Shown here one piece after another: positions 53,181 to 61,008 of a DNA stretch of 64,000 bases. Below the pieces are notes generated by a model. That model saw only the letters and a program-made list of their open reading frames with translations, searched no databases and was not told where the DNA came from. The stretch comes from Sphingomonas panacisoli (lineage in GTDB: Bacteria > Pseudomonadota > Alphaproteobacteria > Sphingomonadales > Sphingomonadaceae). Position numbers and translations under genes: made by a program. Location of the stretch: contig NZ_CP042306.1 in NCBI RefSeq assembly GCF_007859635.1, forward strand, positions 3,112,001 to 3,176,000, written 5' to 3'. Every line of letters starts with the position of its first letter. The stretch's first letter is position 1.

Positions 53181-53206
53181 GAAAATAGCGCCGCTATTTT
53201 CCTTCT
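53181..53206 (+). terminator. Probable terminator of the Mla-type operon
   Basis: GAAAATAGCG (53181-53190) and CGCTATTTTC (53192-53201) are perfect inverted arms around one base, so the real stem is 8-9 bp with a small loop, followed by CTTCT. It lies 12 nt after the lipoprotein stop. The A/T symmetry would work on both strands, but only the operon reads toward it directly. Confidence 0.7.
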
Positions 53207-53277
53207 AATGCTGAGCCCGGCCAGCATCGCTTCAGCGAGGTCTGACGACGCAGCTTTGCCGCGGCGACGACGACGAA

Positions 53278-53712
53278 CTAGCGCGTGGCCATCGCGCCGC
53301 CGCTCGGCACGCGGTGCCATAGCTGGCTCTTGCAGATCAGGCCGCCCAGGATGCAGCCCGACACCTTAAGCGTCTGCGCATCGACCAGCTGGATCGTCGA
53401 ATAATAGCTCGCCTTGCGGTCGGGGACATACACCTGCCCGGCCCATTCCGCGGTGCCGTTCGCGCGATAGCCGCGCAGCAGCGTCGTACCGATCAGCGGC
53501 TCGGCCCCGGCCTTCTTCGCGTCGGCCTGCGCCTTCTGGCTGGCATAGACGACAACGCCGCACAGTTTGTCGCCACACGTGCCGGTCTTGACCTGGACAC
53601 TACCCTTGGGGTTGCTCCACACGCCCTCGACGCCGGGCCCCTGCGCCGAGGCAGATTGGGCGGCGAAAGCGACCAAGGCCGCCGCGATTGCGATCGTGAT
53701 GCGCGATACCAT
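53278..53712 (-). CDS. DUF2147 secreted protein
   Basis: A 144-residue protein with signal peptide 'ITIAIAAALVAFAAQSASAQ'. The mature part is DUF2147: 'VEGVWSNPKGSVQVKTGTCG', 'LCGVVVYASQ', ending 'GGLICKSQLWHRVPSG'. The conserved Cys residues (in 'GTCGDKLCG' and 'GCILGGLICKS') may form disulfides in the periplasm. Function unknown. It stands alone after the Mla operon terminator, in opposite orientation. Confidence 0.86.
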   Translation of the reverse strand: MVSRITIAIAAALVAFAAQSASAQGPGVEGVWSNPKGSVQVKTGTCGDKLCGVVVYASQKAQADAKKAGAEPLIGTTLLRGYRANGTAEWAGQVYVPDRKASYYSTIQLVDAQTLKVSGCILGGLICKSQLWHRVPSGGAMATR

Positions 53713-53823
53713 TACTCGATTCCCACGTTTTCGGCTGGGCCGTCTGCGCTCGATATGGGGCGCGAATGCGGCATCGCCAGCGTGGATCGTGGCAAGAATT
53801 CGTATGTACGGGGCCAGATTGCC

Positions 53824-54711
53824 TTAAGTCTTGCGGCGGATCGGCACCGGAACGTTGCAGATATCGGCGCCGCCCGCGGGTACCGCAAAGAACGGCGGCT
53901 CGCGGTTCTCACGCGCGTGGAGATACTTCGCGAAGGCAGGCGATCCGGGCATCAGATACTCGAATCGCGGCCGGTCGCCGGCGGACAGCGCACTCGCCAG
54001 CCGCGCGCTGACGATCGGCGTCGGCTTCTGCGCGTCGCCATAGAAACCGAGCTTGCCGGTACCGCGCTCGAGCGACGACAGCGCGTCGATCCCCTCGATG
54101 ATTCGCCCGACCAACGCGATGTTGCGATCGAGCGCGCGCGGCGCATGGCCGATCACCGTATAAAGCTCCGACCCACTCCCGATCGACGGCGCCAAATCCC
54201 GCGCGACGCCGACCATGCCGTAGCAATGCGTCAGCCAGCTTTTCTTGCCGTCCGACGCGACCGGCCACCCGGCGGGATCGAACCCGGCGATCGCGGCGAA
54301 GCTGTCGGGCCGCGTCATGCGCACGGTCGGCACGCCGCCGGTACGCACATACTCAGCCGGCCCGGTATCGGCGACACCCGCGGGCAGCTTCTTCTTCTCG
54401 CTGACGTCGCCCCATTGCGCGACGTAATTGTCCTGGACGCGATAGACGCTGGTGCCGTCCCACCATTTGCTGGTCGCCAGCGTCCGCATCCGATCGACGT
54501 GGCGCGGCGCGAAGCTCGGCGCGAGCTGCATGATCACCTTGCGCCCGTTTGCGAGCGTGAAGACGACGATGTCGTCGTCTGGTATCGTCCGCCACGCCGC
54601 CGCCGGTGCGGCATTGGCGATCTCCCCCGGCGACAGCGGCGGCTTCACGGCCGGCTTGGCGGTGGCGGCTTGCGCGAAGAACGCGGCGGCGAGCGGGAGG
54701 AGGATCGGCAT
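53824..54711 (-). CDS. Cyclophilin-type peptidyl-prolyl isomerase, secreted
   Basis: A 295-residue protein with a signal peptide ('PILLPLAAAFFAQAATA'). A cyclophilin-like domain covers about 40-260: 'APSFAPRHVDRMRTLATSKW', 'SVYRVQDNYVAQWGDVSEKK' and 'SELYTVIGHAPRALDRNIAL' match the periplasmic PpiA-like group, with an insertion relative to small cyclophilins. It assists folding of exported proteins. I chose the ATG at 54711; the longer frame would run through the tRNA-Ser gene. Confidence 0.85.
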   Translation of the reverse strand: MPILLPLAAAFFAQAATAKPAVKPPLSPGEIANAAPAAAWRTIPDDDIVVFTLANGRKVIMQLAPSFAPRHVDRMRTLATSKWWDGTSVYRVQDNYVAQWGDVSEKKKLPAGVADTGPAEYVRTGGVPTVRMTRPDSFAAIAGFDPAGWPVASDGKKSWLTHCYGMVGVARDLAPSIGSGSELYTVIGHAPRALDRNIALVGRIIEGIDALSSLERGTGKLGFYGDAQKPTPIVSARLASALSAGDRPRFEYLMPGSPAFAKYLHARENREPPFFAVPAGGADICNVPVPIRRKT

Positions 54712-54798
54712 GGCCGGAAGCTGCCACGCGATGCCGGCACGGGCAAGCGCTTGCGCAGGCGAGCGTGCTTCCCTAGAGGCGAGCGCTTCCGGCAATGC

Positions 54799-54889
54799 GG
54801 AGCGGTGGCCGAGTGGTCGAAGGCGCTCGCCTGGAAAGTGAGTATACGTCAAAAGCGTATCGAGGGTTCGAATCCCTCCCGCTCCGCCA
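54799..54889 (+). tRNA. tRNA-Ser (anticodon GGA)
   Basis: A complete 91-nt class II tRNA. Acceptor GGAGCGG pairs with CCGCTCC, the anticodon stem encloses loop CTGGAAA (anticodon GGA), there is a long variable arm with ATACG/CGTAT pairing, T loop GGTTCGAATCC, and the 3' CCA is encoded. It decodes UCC and UCU. It is on the strand opposite to the flanking protein genes. Confidence 0.97.
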
Positions 54890-55026
54890 CCCGGCCTTCC
54901 ATTCGATCAAATCGCAGCCCGACCACCTCCGCCGCGGTCCGCGGTAGCTTCGTGCCGGCTCGACGTGTTCTCGGCTTGGGTGAAGGCGCGACGCATTCAG
55001 TATTGAGCGCGCGCCGCGACGACCCC

Positions 55027-56088
55027 TTACGCGCGACCCTTCCGTGGCGACACGGTCGATGCGCGTAGAACGATCGTCGCGGGGACGACGATCGGCTCGT
55101 CGATCTTCTCCGCCCCGGCCTGGTCGGCGATGATAAGTTCGACCGCGCGCGCGGAGACGGCCGCGATCGGCTGGACGATCGCGGTCAGCGGCGGATGGGT
55201 GAAGCGGACGATCGGCGTGTCGTCGAAGCTGACCAGCGATAGGTCGGTCGGCACCTCGATGCCGCGCTCGCGCGCATATTCGAGCGTCGCGAGCGCCATC
55301 TGGTCGTTGCTCGCGACGATCGCGGTCGGCGGGTTGGCGACATCGAGCAATTCGCGCGCTGCGGCCGTGCCAGATGCGTAGCTGAAGTCGCCCTGAGCGA
55401 GCAGGCCATCGGTCGCCAGCCCAGCCTTGGCCATCGACTCGCGCCACCCATCGACGCGCCAGCCGCTCAATTCGTATTCCATCGATCCGGCGATGAATCC
55501 GATCCGTTTGTGGCCGAGTTCGACCAGATGCTCGGTCGCCAGCCGCGCCGCGCGCTCGTCGTCCATCGTCAGCGCGAAGCCCGGCCCAGGCTTGATCGAT
55601 CCGATCCGCGCGAAGCTGATCTTGTGATCGACCAGCAGGTCGACGATCAGCGGGTTTTCCGAGTGCGGCGGCGTCAGGACGACGCCGTCGGGCTGCAGCG
55701 CGGCGATCGCACCCTGCAACTCGCGCTCGATATGGTCGCTATGCGTATCGACCAGTTCGACGATCATACGATAGCCATGCTCGGCGCAGGTCAGCATCCC
55801 GCCGAGCAGCATCTGATCGACCCAGTCCGTACCCTCGCGCAGCCGCCACGCCTCGATCGTCCGCTCGCGGTCGTTGAGCGCGAGGATCAGCCGCGAGCGC
55901 GACCCGCCCATCCGTTGCGCGGCGATCGAGGGGACATAGCCCAATTTGTCGATCGACGCCTGGACGCGTTCGATCATTTCCGGGCGGACGTTCGGTTCCT
56001 TGTTGATGACGCGGCTGACCGTTTGCAGCGACACGCCCGCATCGGCGGCGACGTGCTTGATCGTAACGTTCTGCTTGCGGCGCGCCAT
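55027..56088 (-). CDS. LacI family regulator of the halogenase/TonB locus
   Basis: A 353-residue LacI-type repressor. The N-terminal HTH and hinge helix are in 'VTIKHVAADAGVSLQTVSRV' and 'KEPNVRPEMIERVQASIDKL'. The C-terminal sugar-binding fold (about 65-345) has 'LILALNDRERTIEAWR' and 'ERGIEVPTDLSLVSFDDTPI'. It lies 6 nt after the halogenase stop, the last gene of the locus, and probably controls it in response to a sugar-like ligand. The expected operator near the receptor start lies at or beyond the right edge. Confidence 0.92.
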   Translation of the reverse strand: MARRKQNVTIKHVAADAGVSLQTVSRVINKEPNVRPEMIERVQASIDKLGYVPSIAAQRMGGSRSRLILALNDRERTIEAWRLREGTDWVDQMLLGGMLTCAEHGYRMIVELVDTHSDHIERELQGAIAALQPDGVVLTPPHSENPLIVDLLVDHKISFARIGSIKPGPGFALTMDDERAARLATEHLVELGHKRIGFIAGSMEYELSGWRVDGWRESMAKAGLATDGLLAQGDFSYASGTAAARELLDVANPPTAIVASNDQMALATLEYARERGIEVPTDLSLVSFDDTPIVRFTHPPLTAIVQPIAAVSARAVELIIADQAGAEKIDEPIVVPATIVLRASTVSPRKGRA

Positions 56089-56094
56089 AGGTCC

Positions 56095-57609
56095 CTATGC
56101 CGTAGCGGCAGGCTGGGGCTGCTGTACACCGCAATATCGCGCGACATACGCCGGGTGATCGGGCAGCGTGGCGACGGTCTTCCTTACCGTTTCGCGCAGC
56201 ATGCCGAGGAAGCGGTCGAGCTCGTCGTCGGTCAGCTTTTCGGCGACCGGGTGATAGGTCCTGGGGACGATCCCCTGCCCCATCATGACCTGCACCCAGC
56301 TATTCTCGGCGAACAATTCCTCGTTCTTGCGGAATACTCGGCCCGTCTCGCGGAACAATTCGATCTTCTGCGCGAGGCTGTCGGGAATATCCATCGCCGC
56401 GCACTGGCGCCAGAACGGGCTGTCGCGGCGGTCGGTGGCCTTATAGTGCAGCACCAGGAAATCGAGGATCTGGCGCATGTCCTCGAACTGCTGGTCGTTG
56501 AATTCGGCGATGTCGCGGTCGCTGATCGAATGGTTCGGCATCATCCGGATCAGCCGCAATATGGCGCGCTGGATCAGATGGATGCTGGTCGATTCGAGCG
56601 GCTCCATGAACCCGCTCGACAGGCCGATCGCGATGCAGTTGCGGTGCCATTGCTTGCGCCGCGCGCCGGCGCCGAATTTCAGGATGTTGGGCTTGGTAAG
56701 CACTTCGCCCTCGACATTGCCGAGCAGCCGCGCGAGCGCTTCGTCCTGACTCAGATACCGGCTGCAATAGACCAGCCCGTTGCCGGTGCGATGCTGTAGC
56801 GGAATGCGCCATTGCCACCCGGCATCGTGCGCGATCGCGCGGGTATAGGGCACCGCCGGCCCGACGCTTTCGGTCTGTAGCGCGATCGCGGAATCGCACG
56901 GCAGCCAATGCGTCCAGTCGTCGAACCCGGCGTGCAGCGCACCCTCGATCAACACCGCGCGGAAACCGGTGCAGTCGAGGAACAGGTCGCCCTCGATCCG
57001 CGTCCCGGCGTCGAGCACAAGCGCCGCGATGTCGCCGCTTTCACTGTCGAGTTCCACCCGCGCGATCTTACCCTCGACGCGCGTCGTCCCGTCGCTTTCG
57101 GCCATCGCGCGCAAGAACGCGGCATAGGCTGTCGAATCGAGCTGGTAGGCGTAATTCATCCCGTCGTCGGGCAAGTGGGCGAACTTACCGCCCAGCGCGG
57201 CGATCACTTCGAGGCAATAATCGTCGTACGACTGACTGTGCCCCTTTGCCCGGCCGTACAGCCAGAAGTGCTGGAAGCCCGCCGACCAATGGTCCTTTCC
57301 GGTGAACCCGAACGAGTGGAAGTAGCGGTGACCCTGCTCTTTCCAATTGTCGAACAGGATGCCGAGCTTGAAGGTCGCGCTCGTCGCGCGCATGAAATCG
57401 GCTTCGTTGATGCCGAGCAGGCGGTTGAACACCTGCAGCGGCGGGATGGTCGATTCGCCGACGCCGATCGTCCCGATCATATCGGATTCGACCAACGTCA
57501 CCTCGACAGTGCGGCCCATCGTTCGCGCGATCGCCGCGGCGGCCATCCAGCCCGCGGTGCCTCCGCCGGCGATGACGATCCGGCGCGGGCGGTGCATCCC
57601 CTCGCTCAC
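56095..57609 (-). CDS. Flavin-dependent tryptophan-halogenase family protein, copy 1
   Basis: A 504-residue FAD-dependent halogenase-family protein. The FAD site 'VIAGGGTAGWMAAAAIA' is at residues 12-28, the catalytic Lys81 is in 'TFKLGILFDNW' (equivalent to K79 of PrnA), and the diagnostic WxWxIP is intact as W265-Q-W267-R-I269-P270. All key features for HOX halogenation are therefore present. The substrate is unlikely to be free tryptophan; in sphingomonads and caulobacters such genes sit with TonB receptors. It overlaps the cupin gene by 4 nt. Confidence 0.93.
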   Translation of the reverse strand: MSEGMHRPRRIVIAGGGTAGWMAAAAIARTMGRTVEVTLVESDMIGTIGVGESTIPPLQVFNRLLGINEADFMRATSATFKLGILFDNWKEQGHRYFHSFGFTGKDHWSAGFQHFWLYGRAKGHSQSYDDYCLEVIAALGGKFAHLPDDGMNYAYQLDSTAYAAFLRAMAESDGTTRVEGKIARVELDSESGDIAALVLDAGTRIEGDLFLDCTGFRAVLIEGALHAGFDDWTHWLPCDSAIALQTESVGPAVPYTRAIAHDAGWQWRIPLQHRTGNGLVYCSRYLSQDEALARLLGNVEGEVLTKPNILKFGAGARRKQWHRNCIAIGLSSGFMEPLESTSIHLIQRAILRLIRMMPNHSISDRDIAEFNDQQFEDMRQILDFLVLHYKATDRRDSPFWRQCAAMDIPDSLAQKIELFRETGRVFRKNEELFAENSWVQVMMGQGIVPRTYHPVAEKLTDDELDRFLGMLRETVRKTVATLPDHPAYVARYCGVQQPQPAATA

Positions 57610-58631
57610 TGGCTGAGCTGCCGCAACAGGAAGGCACGGATCCGACCCGCCGTCTCAGGATTCAAGGGAGCGAGAATGCTGCGTCCTTCCTCGGGAATAT
57701 GGGCGGTGACGTCGTCGCCATTGCCGAACACGTAATAGTCGAACAGGTCGCGCCATCGCGCTTTCGCATCGTCGGGCAAGTCGCGGATCGCGAGGATCGC
57801 ATGGTTGAGCGCGTCCTGCGGCTGGCCGAGCCAGCGCGGCGTTTCGCGCCACCAGTAATTGACCAGCACGTTGAACGGATCGAGCCCTTCGACATGATGC
57901 CACCACATCGCCGGGATGTAGAGCGCGTCGCCGGCCGCCAGTTCGGCGACTTGCGCATGCGCCAGCGCTTCACTGAAGCGGGGGTGGGCGCCGAGATCGG
58001 GCGCATGGAAATCGACCATGCTGACCGCGCGACCGGCGGGCGTGTTGTCGATCGGACCGAGGTAGAGGTTCCGGAACTGTTCGTGCGGGAACAACGTGAA
58101 CCGCCGCCGCCCGACCGCGACGCAGGCGAGGTTGTCGGGAATGTCGTTATGCGCGGCGATCCGCGTACGCGTCCCCATCCAGATGCTGTCGAGCGTGACC
58201 CGGTCGCCAAGATCGACATGGTTGGCTTCGTGCAGGCCGTCGAAATATTCGTGCAGATCGATCGACGCGAGGTAGATCGGCAATTCCTCGTCGCCGAGCT
58301 CATCGATCTTGGCAAAGATCTCGGGCAGTTTCGCGCGCATCGTGCGGAAATTCATCGCCATCGCGGCGTCGTAGAACATCCGCCCGTCGCTGCCGGCCTC
58401 ACCGACCGACACGGTGAACGGCCGGTCGCGGCGGCGACGGGCGATATAGTCGCGCGCCTCGCGGGCCGAACTCTTACCGGCTTGCACCAAGGGCCAGTCC
58501 GCGACCAATTCGCGGACGACGAACGGCCCCTTTGCCGCGCGGAGTTGCGCGTCGAGCGCCGCCGGTCCGTCGATCGCGACCTCGGGGATGCGCGCCAGCG
58601 TGCCGAAGATGCCGGGATCGGCTTCAGCCAT
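57606..58631 (-). CDS. Cupin-like (JmjC-type) protein
   Basis: A 341-residue cupin-like/JmjC dioxygenase-like protein. The probable Fe(II) ligands are in 'RIAAHNDIPDNLACVAVG' (HxD) and 'MWWHHVEGLDPFNVLVNYWW' (distal His), with 'RFTLFPHEQFRNLYLGP' between them, as in tRNA- or protein-hydroxylating cupin_8 proteins. Substrate unknown; its constant company with halogenase-family and SapC genes suggests a shared pathway. It overlaps SapC by 8 nt and the halogenase by 4 nt. Confidence 0.88.
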   Translation of the reverse strand: MAEADPGIFGTLARIPEVAIDGPAALDAQLRAAKGPFVVRELVADWPLVQAGKSSAREARDYIARRRRDRPFTVSVGEAGSDGRMFYDAAMAMNFRTMRAKLPEIFAKIDELGDEELPIYLASIDLHEYFDGLHEANHVDLGDRVTLDSIWMGTRTRIAAHNDIPDNLACVAVGRRRFTLFPHEQFRNLYLGPIDNTPAGRAVSMVDFHAPDLGAHPRFSEALAHAQVAELAAGDALYIPAMWWHHVEGLDPFNVLVNYWWRETPRWLGQPQDALNHAILAIRDLPDDAKARWRDLFDYYVFGNGDDVTAHIPEEGRSILAPLNPETAGRIRAFLLRQLSQ

Positions 58632-59340
58632 TGGCGTTCCGTCGGTTCTTGCGCGCGATCAGATCGCGCAGTCGCCCGATCGACGCCACCGCCATGAAGA
58701 TCGGCATCAGATGATCGGCCTCGCTCAACTCGCCGAGCGTCGCGGCATCGAGTTCGGACAACCGCGCTTCGTCGATCACGTGGAACCCGACCAGCCGGTT
58801 GATCGACCCGTCGTCGAGCGTGATCTCGAGCGTCAGCGGCTCGAGCAGATTGTGGCGGCGCAGCGCGGCGAAGAAATCGTTGGTCCCGCGATAGCCGGCA
58901 TCGAGCGCGCCGAGCTTTTCGGCGATCGATTCGAGATACGGCGTCGGTCGCCCGTCCTCGTCGAACACGCGCATGCCTTCGCCGACGGCGATTCGCGGGC
59001 TGGCCGTATCGACATGGACTTGCTTGTCCGCCGTCTCGTCGGGCGTGCCGCCGATCAGGAACGGCTGAATCCCGATCGCGAGCGGAATGTAGGACGCATC
59101 CCAGCGATCGCCGTCGAGGTACAGATTCTCGCCATTCTCGAACCCGAACATCGCGAGCGCGGTGAAATTGTCGCGTTCGACGTCGAGCCGGAACAGGATC
59201 GGATAGTCGTCCTGCACCTGGCGGAACTCGTCGGGCACGGTGATACATGCCATCACCGCGTCGCCCAGTTCGGCGCCGCGCGCGGTCCGGACGCGCAGGT
59301 CGCGGTGTGTGGTCGAATCGAGAAGCGCGTGGTCGGTCAT
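58624..59340 (-). CDS. SapC family protein
   Basis: A 238-residue protein of the SapC family (named after a Campylobacter S-layer gene neighbour): 'VPDEFRQVQDDYPILFRLDV' and 'ENGENLYLDGDRWDASYIPL' are characteristic, and the C-terminal part ends in 'DLIARKNRRNANG'. No enzyme activity is known. Always found with TonB receptor/halogenase sets in these bacteria. 1-nt gap after the second halogenase, overlapping the cupin by 8 nt, so tightly coupled. Confidence 0.87.
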   Translation of the reverse strand: MTDHALLDSTTHRDLRVRTARGAELGDAVMACITVPDEFRQVQDDYPILFRLDVERDNFTALAMFGFENGENLYLDGDRWDASYIPLAIGIQPFLIGGTPDETADKQVHVDTASPRIAVGEGMRVFDEDGRPTPYLESIAEKLGALDAGYRGTNDFFAALRRHNLLEPLTLEITLDDGSINRLVGFHVIDEARLSELDAATLGELSEADHLMPIFMAVASIGRLRDLIARKNRRNANG

Positions 59341-59341
59341 G

Positions 59342-60898
59342 TCAGGCGGTCAAATCCAGATCGGCGGGAAGGTTGGTGGCGCGCAGGTCGTCGAGATAGG
59401 CGCGGTTGGTGGGCAGGCTGGCGGCCAGGGACCGGGCGCGCTGATCGACCTGCGATAGCGACGGCACGGCGGCGTCGAGCTCGATCGGCGATGCCGCGGG
59501 CGGCGGAAAGCCCATGCCGTAGAGCACGTATTGATGGCTTGCCGCGGGGAAGATTTCCTCAACCGCCGGGAAGTCGGCGATCGATGGTGGCTGGTGCGCC
59601 CATACGCGCAGGAGATCGGCGAGCCGCGGCGGGATGCTCGCGGCGTCGCGATGCTCGCGCCAATAGGGCTCGTCGCGGCGGCTGAGGACGTAGTGCAGCT
59701 TGAGGAATTCGACGACGCGATCCCAGCGATAGCGGAACAGGTCGTTGAAGCGTCGCGCATGCACATCCATCAGGGGGCGCGTGGCGGGAAAATTATCGAG
59801 CAGCTCGTTGAGCGACAATTCGATCATCACGATCGCCGACGCCTCGAGCGGTTCGAGGAACCCCGCCGACAGGCCGACCGCAAGACAATTGCGCTCCCAG
59901 AACCGCGCGCGGTGCCCGGAGGTGAAACTCAGCCGGCGGAAGGCAGGGATGTCGTCGAAGCCGGCACGGCGCAGATACGCCTGGAGCGTCGCCGCCGCGT
60001 CATCGTCGCTCATGTGCCGCGACGAATAGACGCACCCCACGCCGCGCCGCGTCGGCAGACCGATGTCCCAGATCCAGCCCGCTTCGTGCGCGGTCGCGTT
60101 GGTCTGCGATCCGATCGCGCTGCCGGGTGCGACGAGCATCTGCACCGCGAGCGCGCGGTCGTTGAACAATTCGCCGCTGCGGTCGATGAAATCGACGCCG
60201 TAGGTCCCACCAATCAGCAATGCGGCGTGGCCGGTGCAATCGATGAACAGGTCGCCCGAAACCGCGCCGTTGTCGCGCGTCCGCACCGCGGCGATGTCGC
60301 CATCCACGGCTTGTTCGACGGCGGTCACATGGTCGCGAACATGCTGCACGCCGAGCCGCTCGACGCCGTGCTTCGCGAGCAAGGCAGCAAGCTTCCCCGC
60401 ATCGAGGTGATAAGCGTAGTTCAGCGCGCCGGCATAATCGGGCATCGCACGCTGGCGCGGCGCCAAGTCTCGCATGCACATCGCCGGCTGCGCGCACACC
60501 GCTTCGGCGAACGGCCGCTCCGCGTCGGCTTGCCACGCCGCCACGACGCCGCGCGGATCGCCGGAGACCGGCGGGGTGAACGGGTGAAAATAGTGGTCAC
60601 CCGCCGCGCCCGTCAGCCAGCCGTCAAACCGCGACCCCTGCTTGAACGACGCATCACAGGCGAGCAGGAACTCGGCCTCGGCGATTCCGATACGCTCTAG
60701 CGTCCGGCGCATCGTCGGCCAGGTGCCTTCGCCCACGCCGATCGTCGGAACGTCGGGAGATTCGATCAGCGTCACCGAGATCGGCATGGCCGCCGCCGTA
60801 TCCGACCGTGCGGCGATCAGGCAGGCCGCAAGCCAGCCGGCGGTGCCGCCGCCGACGATCACGATCCGGTTCACGGGCCTGTTCACGGGAGTTTCCAC
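59342..60898 (-). CDS. Flavin-dependent halogenase-family protein, copy 2 (altered motif)
   Basis: A 518-residue paralogue of copy 1. The FAD site '[17 protein letters not shown]' and catalytic-position Lys86 ('[11 protein letters not shown]') are intact, but the WxWxIP signature reads W275-I-W277-D-I279-G280: the Pro is replaced by Gly. Since this motif helps keep halogenases from acting as monooxygenases, the enzyme may have changed chemistry or be a less typical halogenase (inference). It is the first gene after the TonB receptor, behind a terminator hairpin. Confidence 0.91.
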   Translation of the reverse strand: METPVNRPVNRIVIVGGGTAGWLAACLIAARSDTAAAMPISVTLIESPDVPTIGVGEGTWPTMRRTLERIGIAEAEFLLACDASFKQGSRFDGWLTGAAGDHYFHPFTPPVSGDPRGVVAAWQADAERPFAEAVCAQPAMCMRDLAPRQRAMPDYAGALNYAYHLDAGKLAALLAKHGVERLGVQHVRDHVTAVEQAVDGDIAAVRTRDNGAVSGDLFIDCTGHAALLIGGTYGVDFIDRSGELFNDRALAVQMLVAPGSAIGSQTNATAHEAGWIWDIGLPTRRGVGCVYSSRHMSDDDAAATLQAYLRRAGFDDIPAFRRLSFTSGHRARFWERNCLAVGLSAGFLEPLEASAIVMIELSLNELLDNFPATRPLMDVHARRFNDLFRYRWDRVVEFLKLHYVLSRRDEPYWREHRDAASIPPRLADLLRVWAHQPPSIADFPAVEEIFPAASHQYVLYGMGFPPPAASPIELDAAVPSLSQVDQRARSLAASLPTNRAYLDDLRATNLPADLDLTA

Positions 60899-60943
60899 GC
60901 GGCGCTTATTTCCGACTCTCTATCTCTGCGACCTGCCACCGGG

Positions 60944-60978
60944 ATGAAAAGAAAGCCACCCTCGCGATGAGGGTGGCT
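60944..60978 (-). terminator. Terminator between the TonB receptor and halogenase genes
   Basis: On the minus strand AGCCACCCTC and GAGGGTGGCT form a perfect 10-bp stem (60954-60963 with 60969-60978, loop of 5) followed by TTCTTTTC. It comes 30 nt after the receptor stop. It should end most receptor transcripts, with the halogenase operon relying on read-through or a promoter in the 46 bp downstream of it. Confidence 0.88.
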
Positions 60979-61008
60979 TAGTGGAGGATCGAACTGTGAA
61001 GAGGTTGA

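Noticed and set aside
54712..54852. Longer N-terminus for the cyclophilin
   Set aside because: It would overlap the tRNA-Ser gene and put about 47 non-signal residues before a normal signal peptide.
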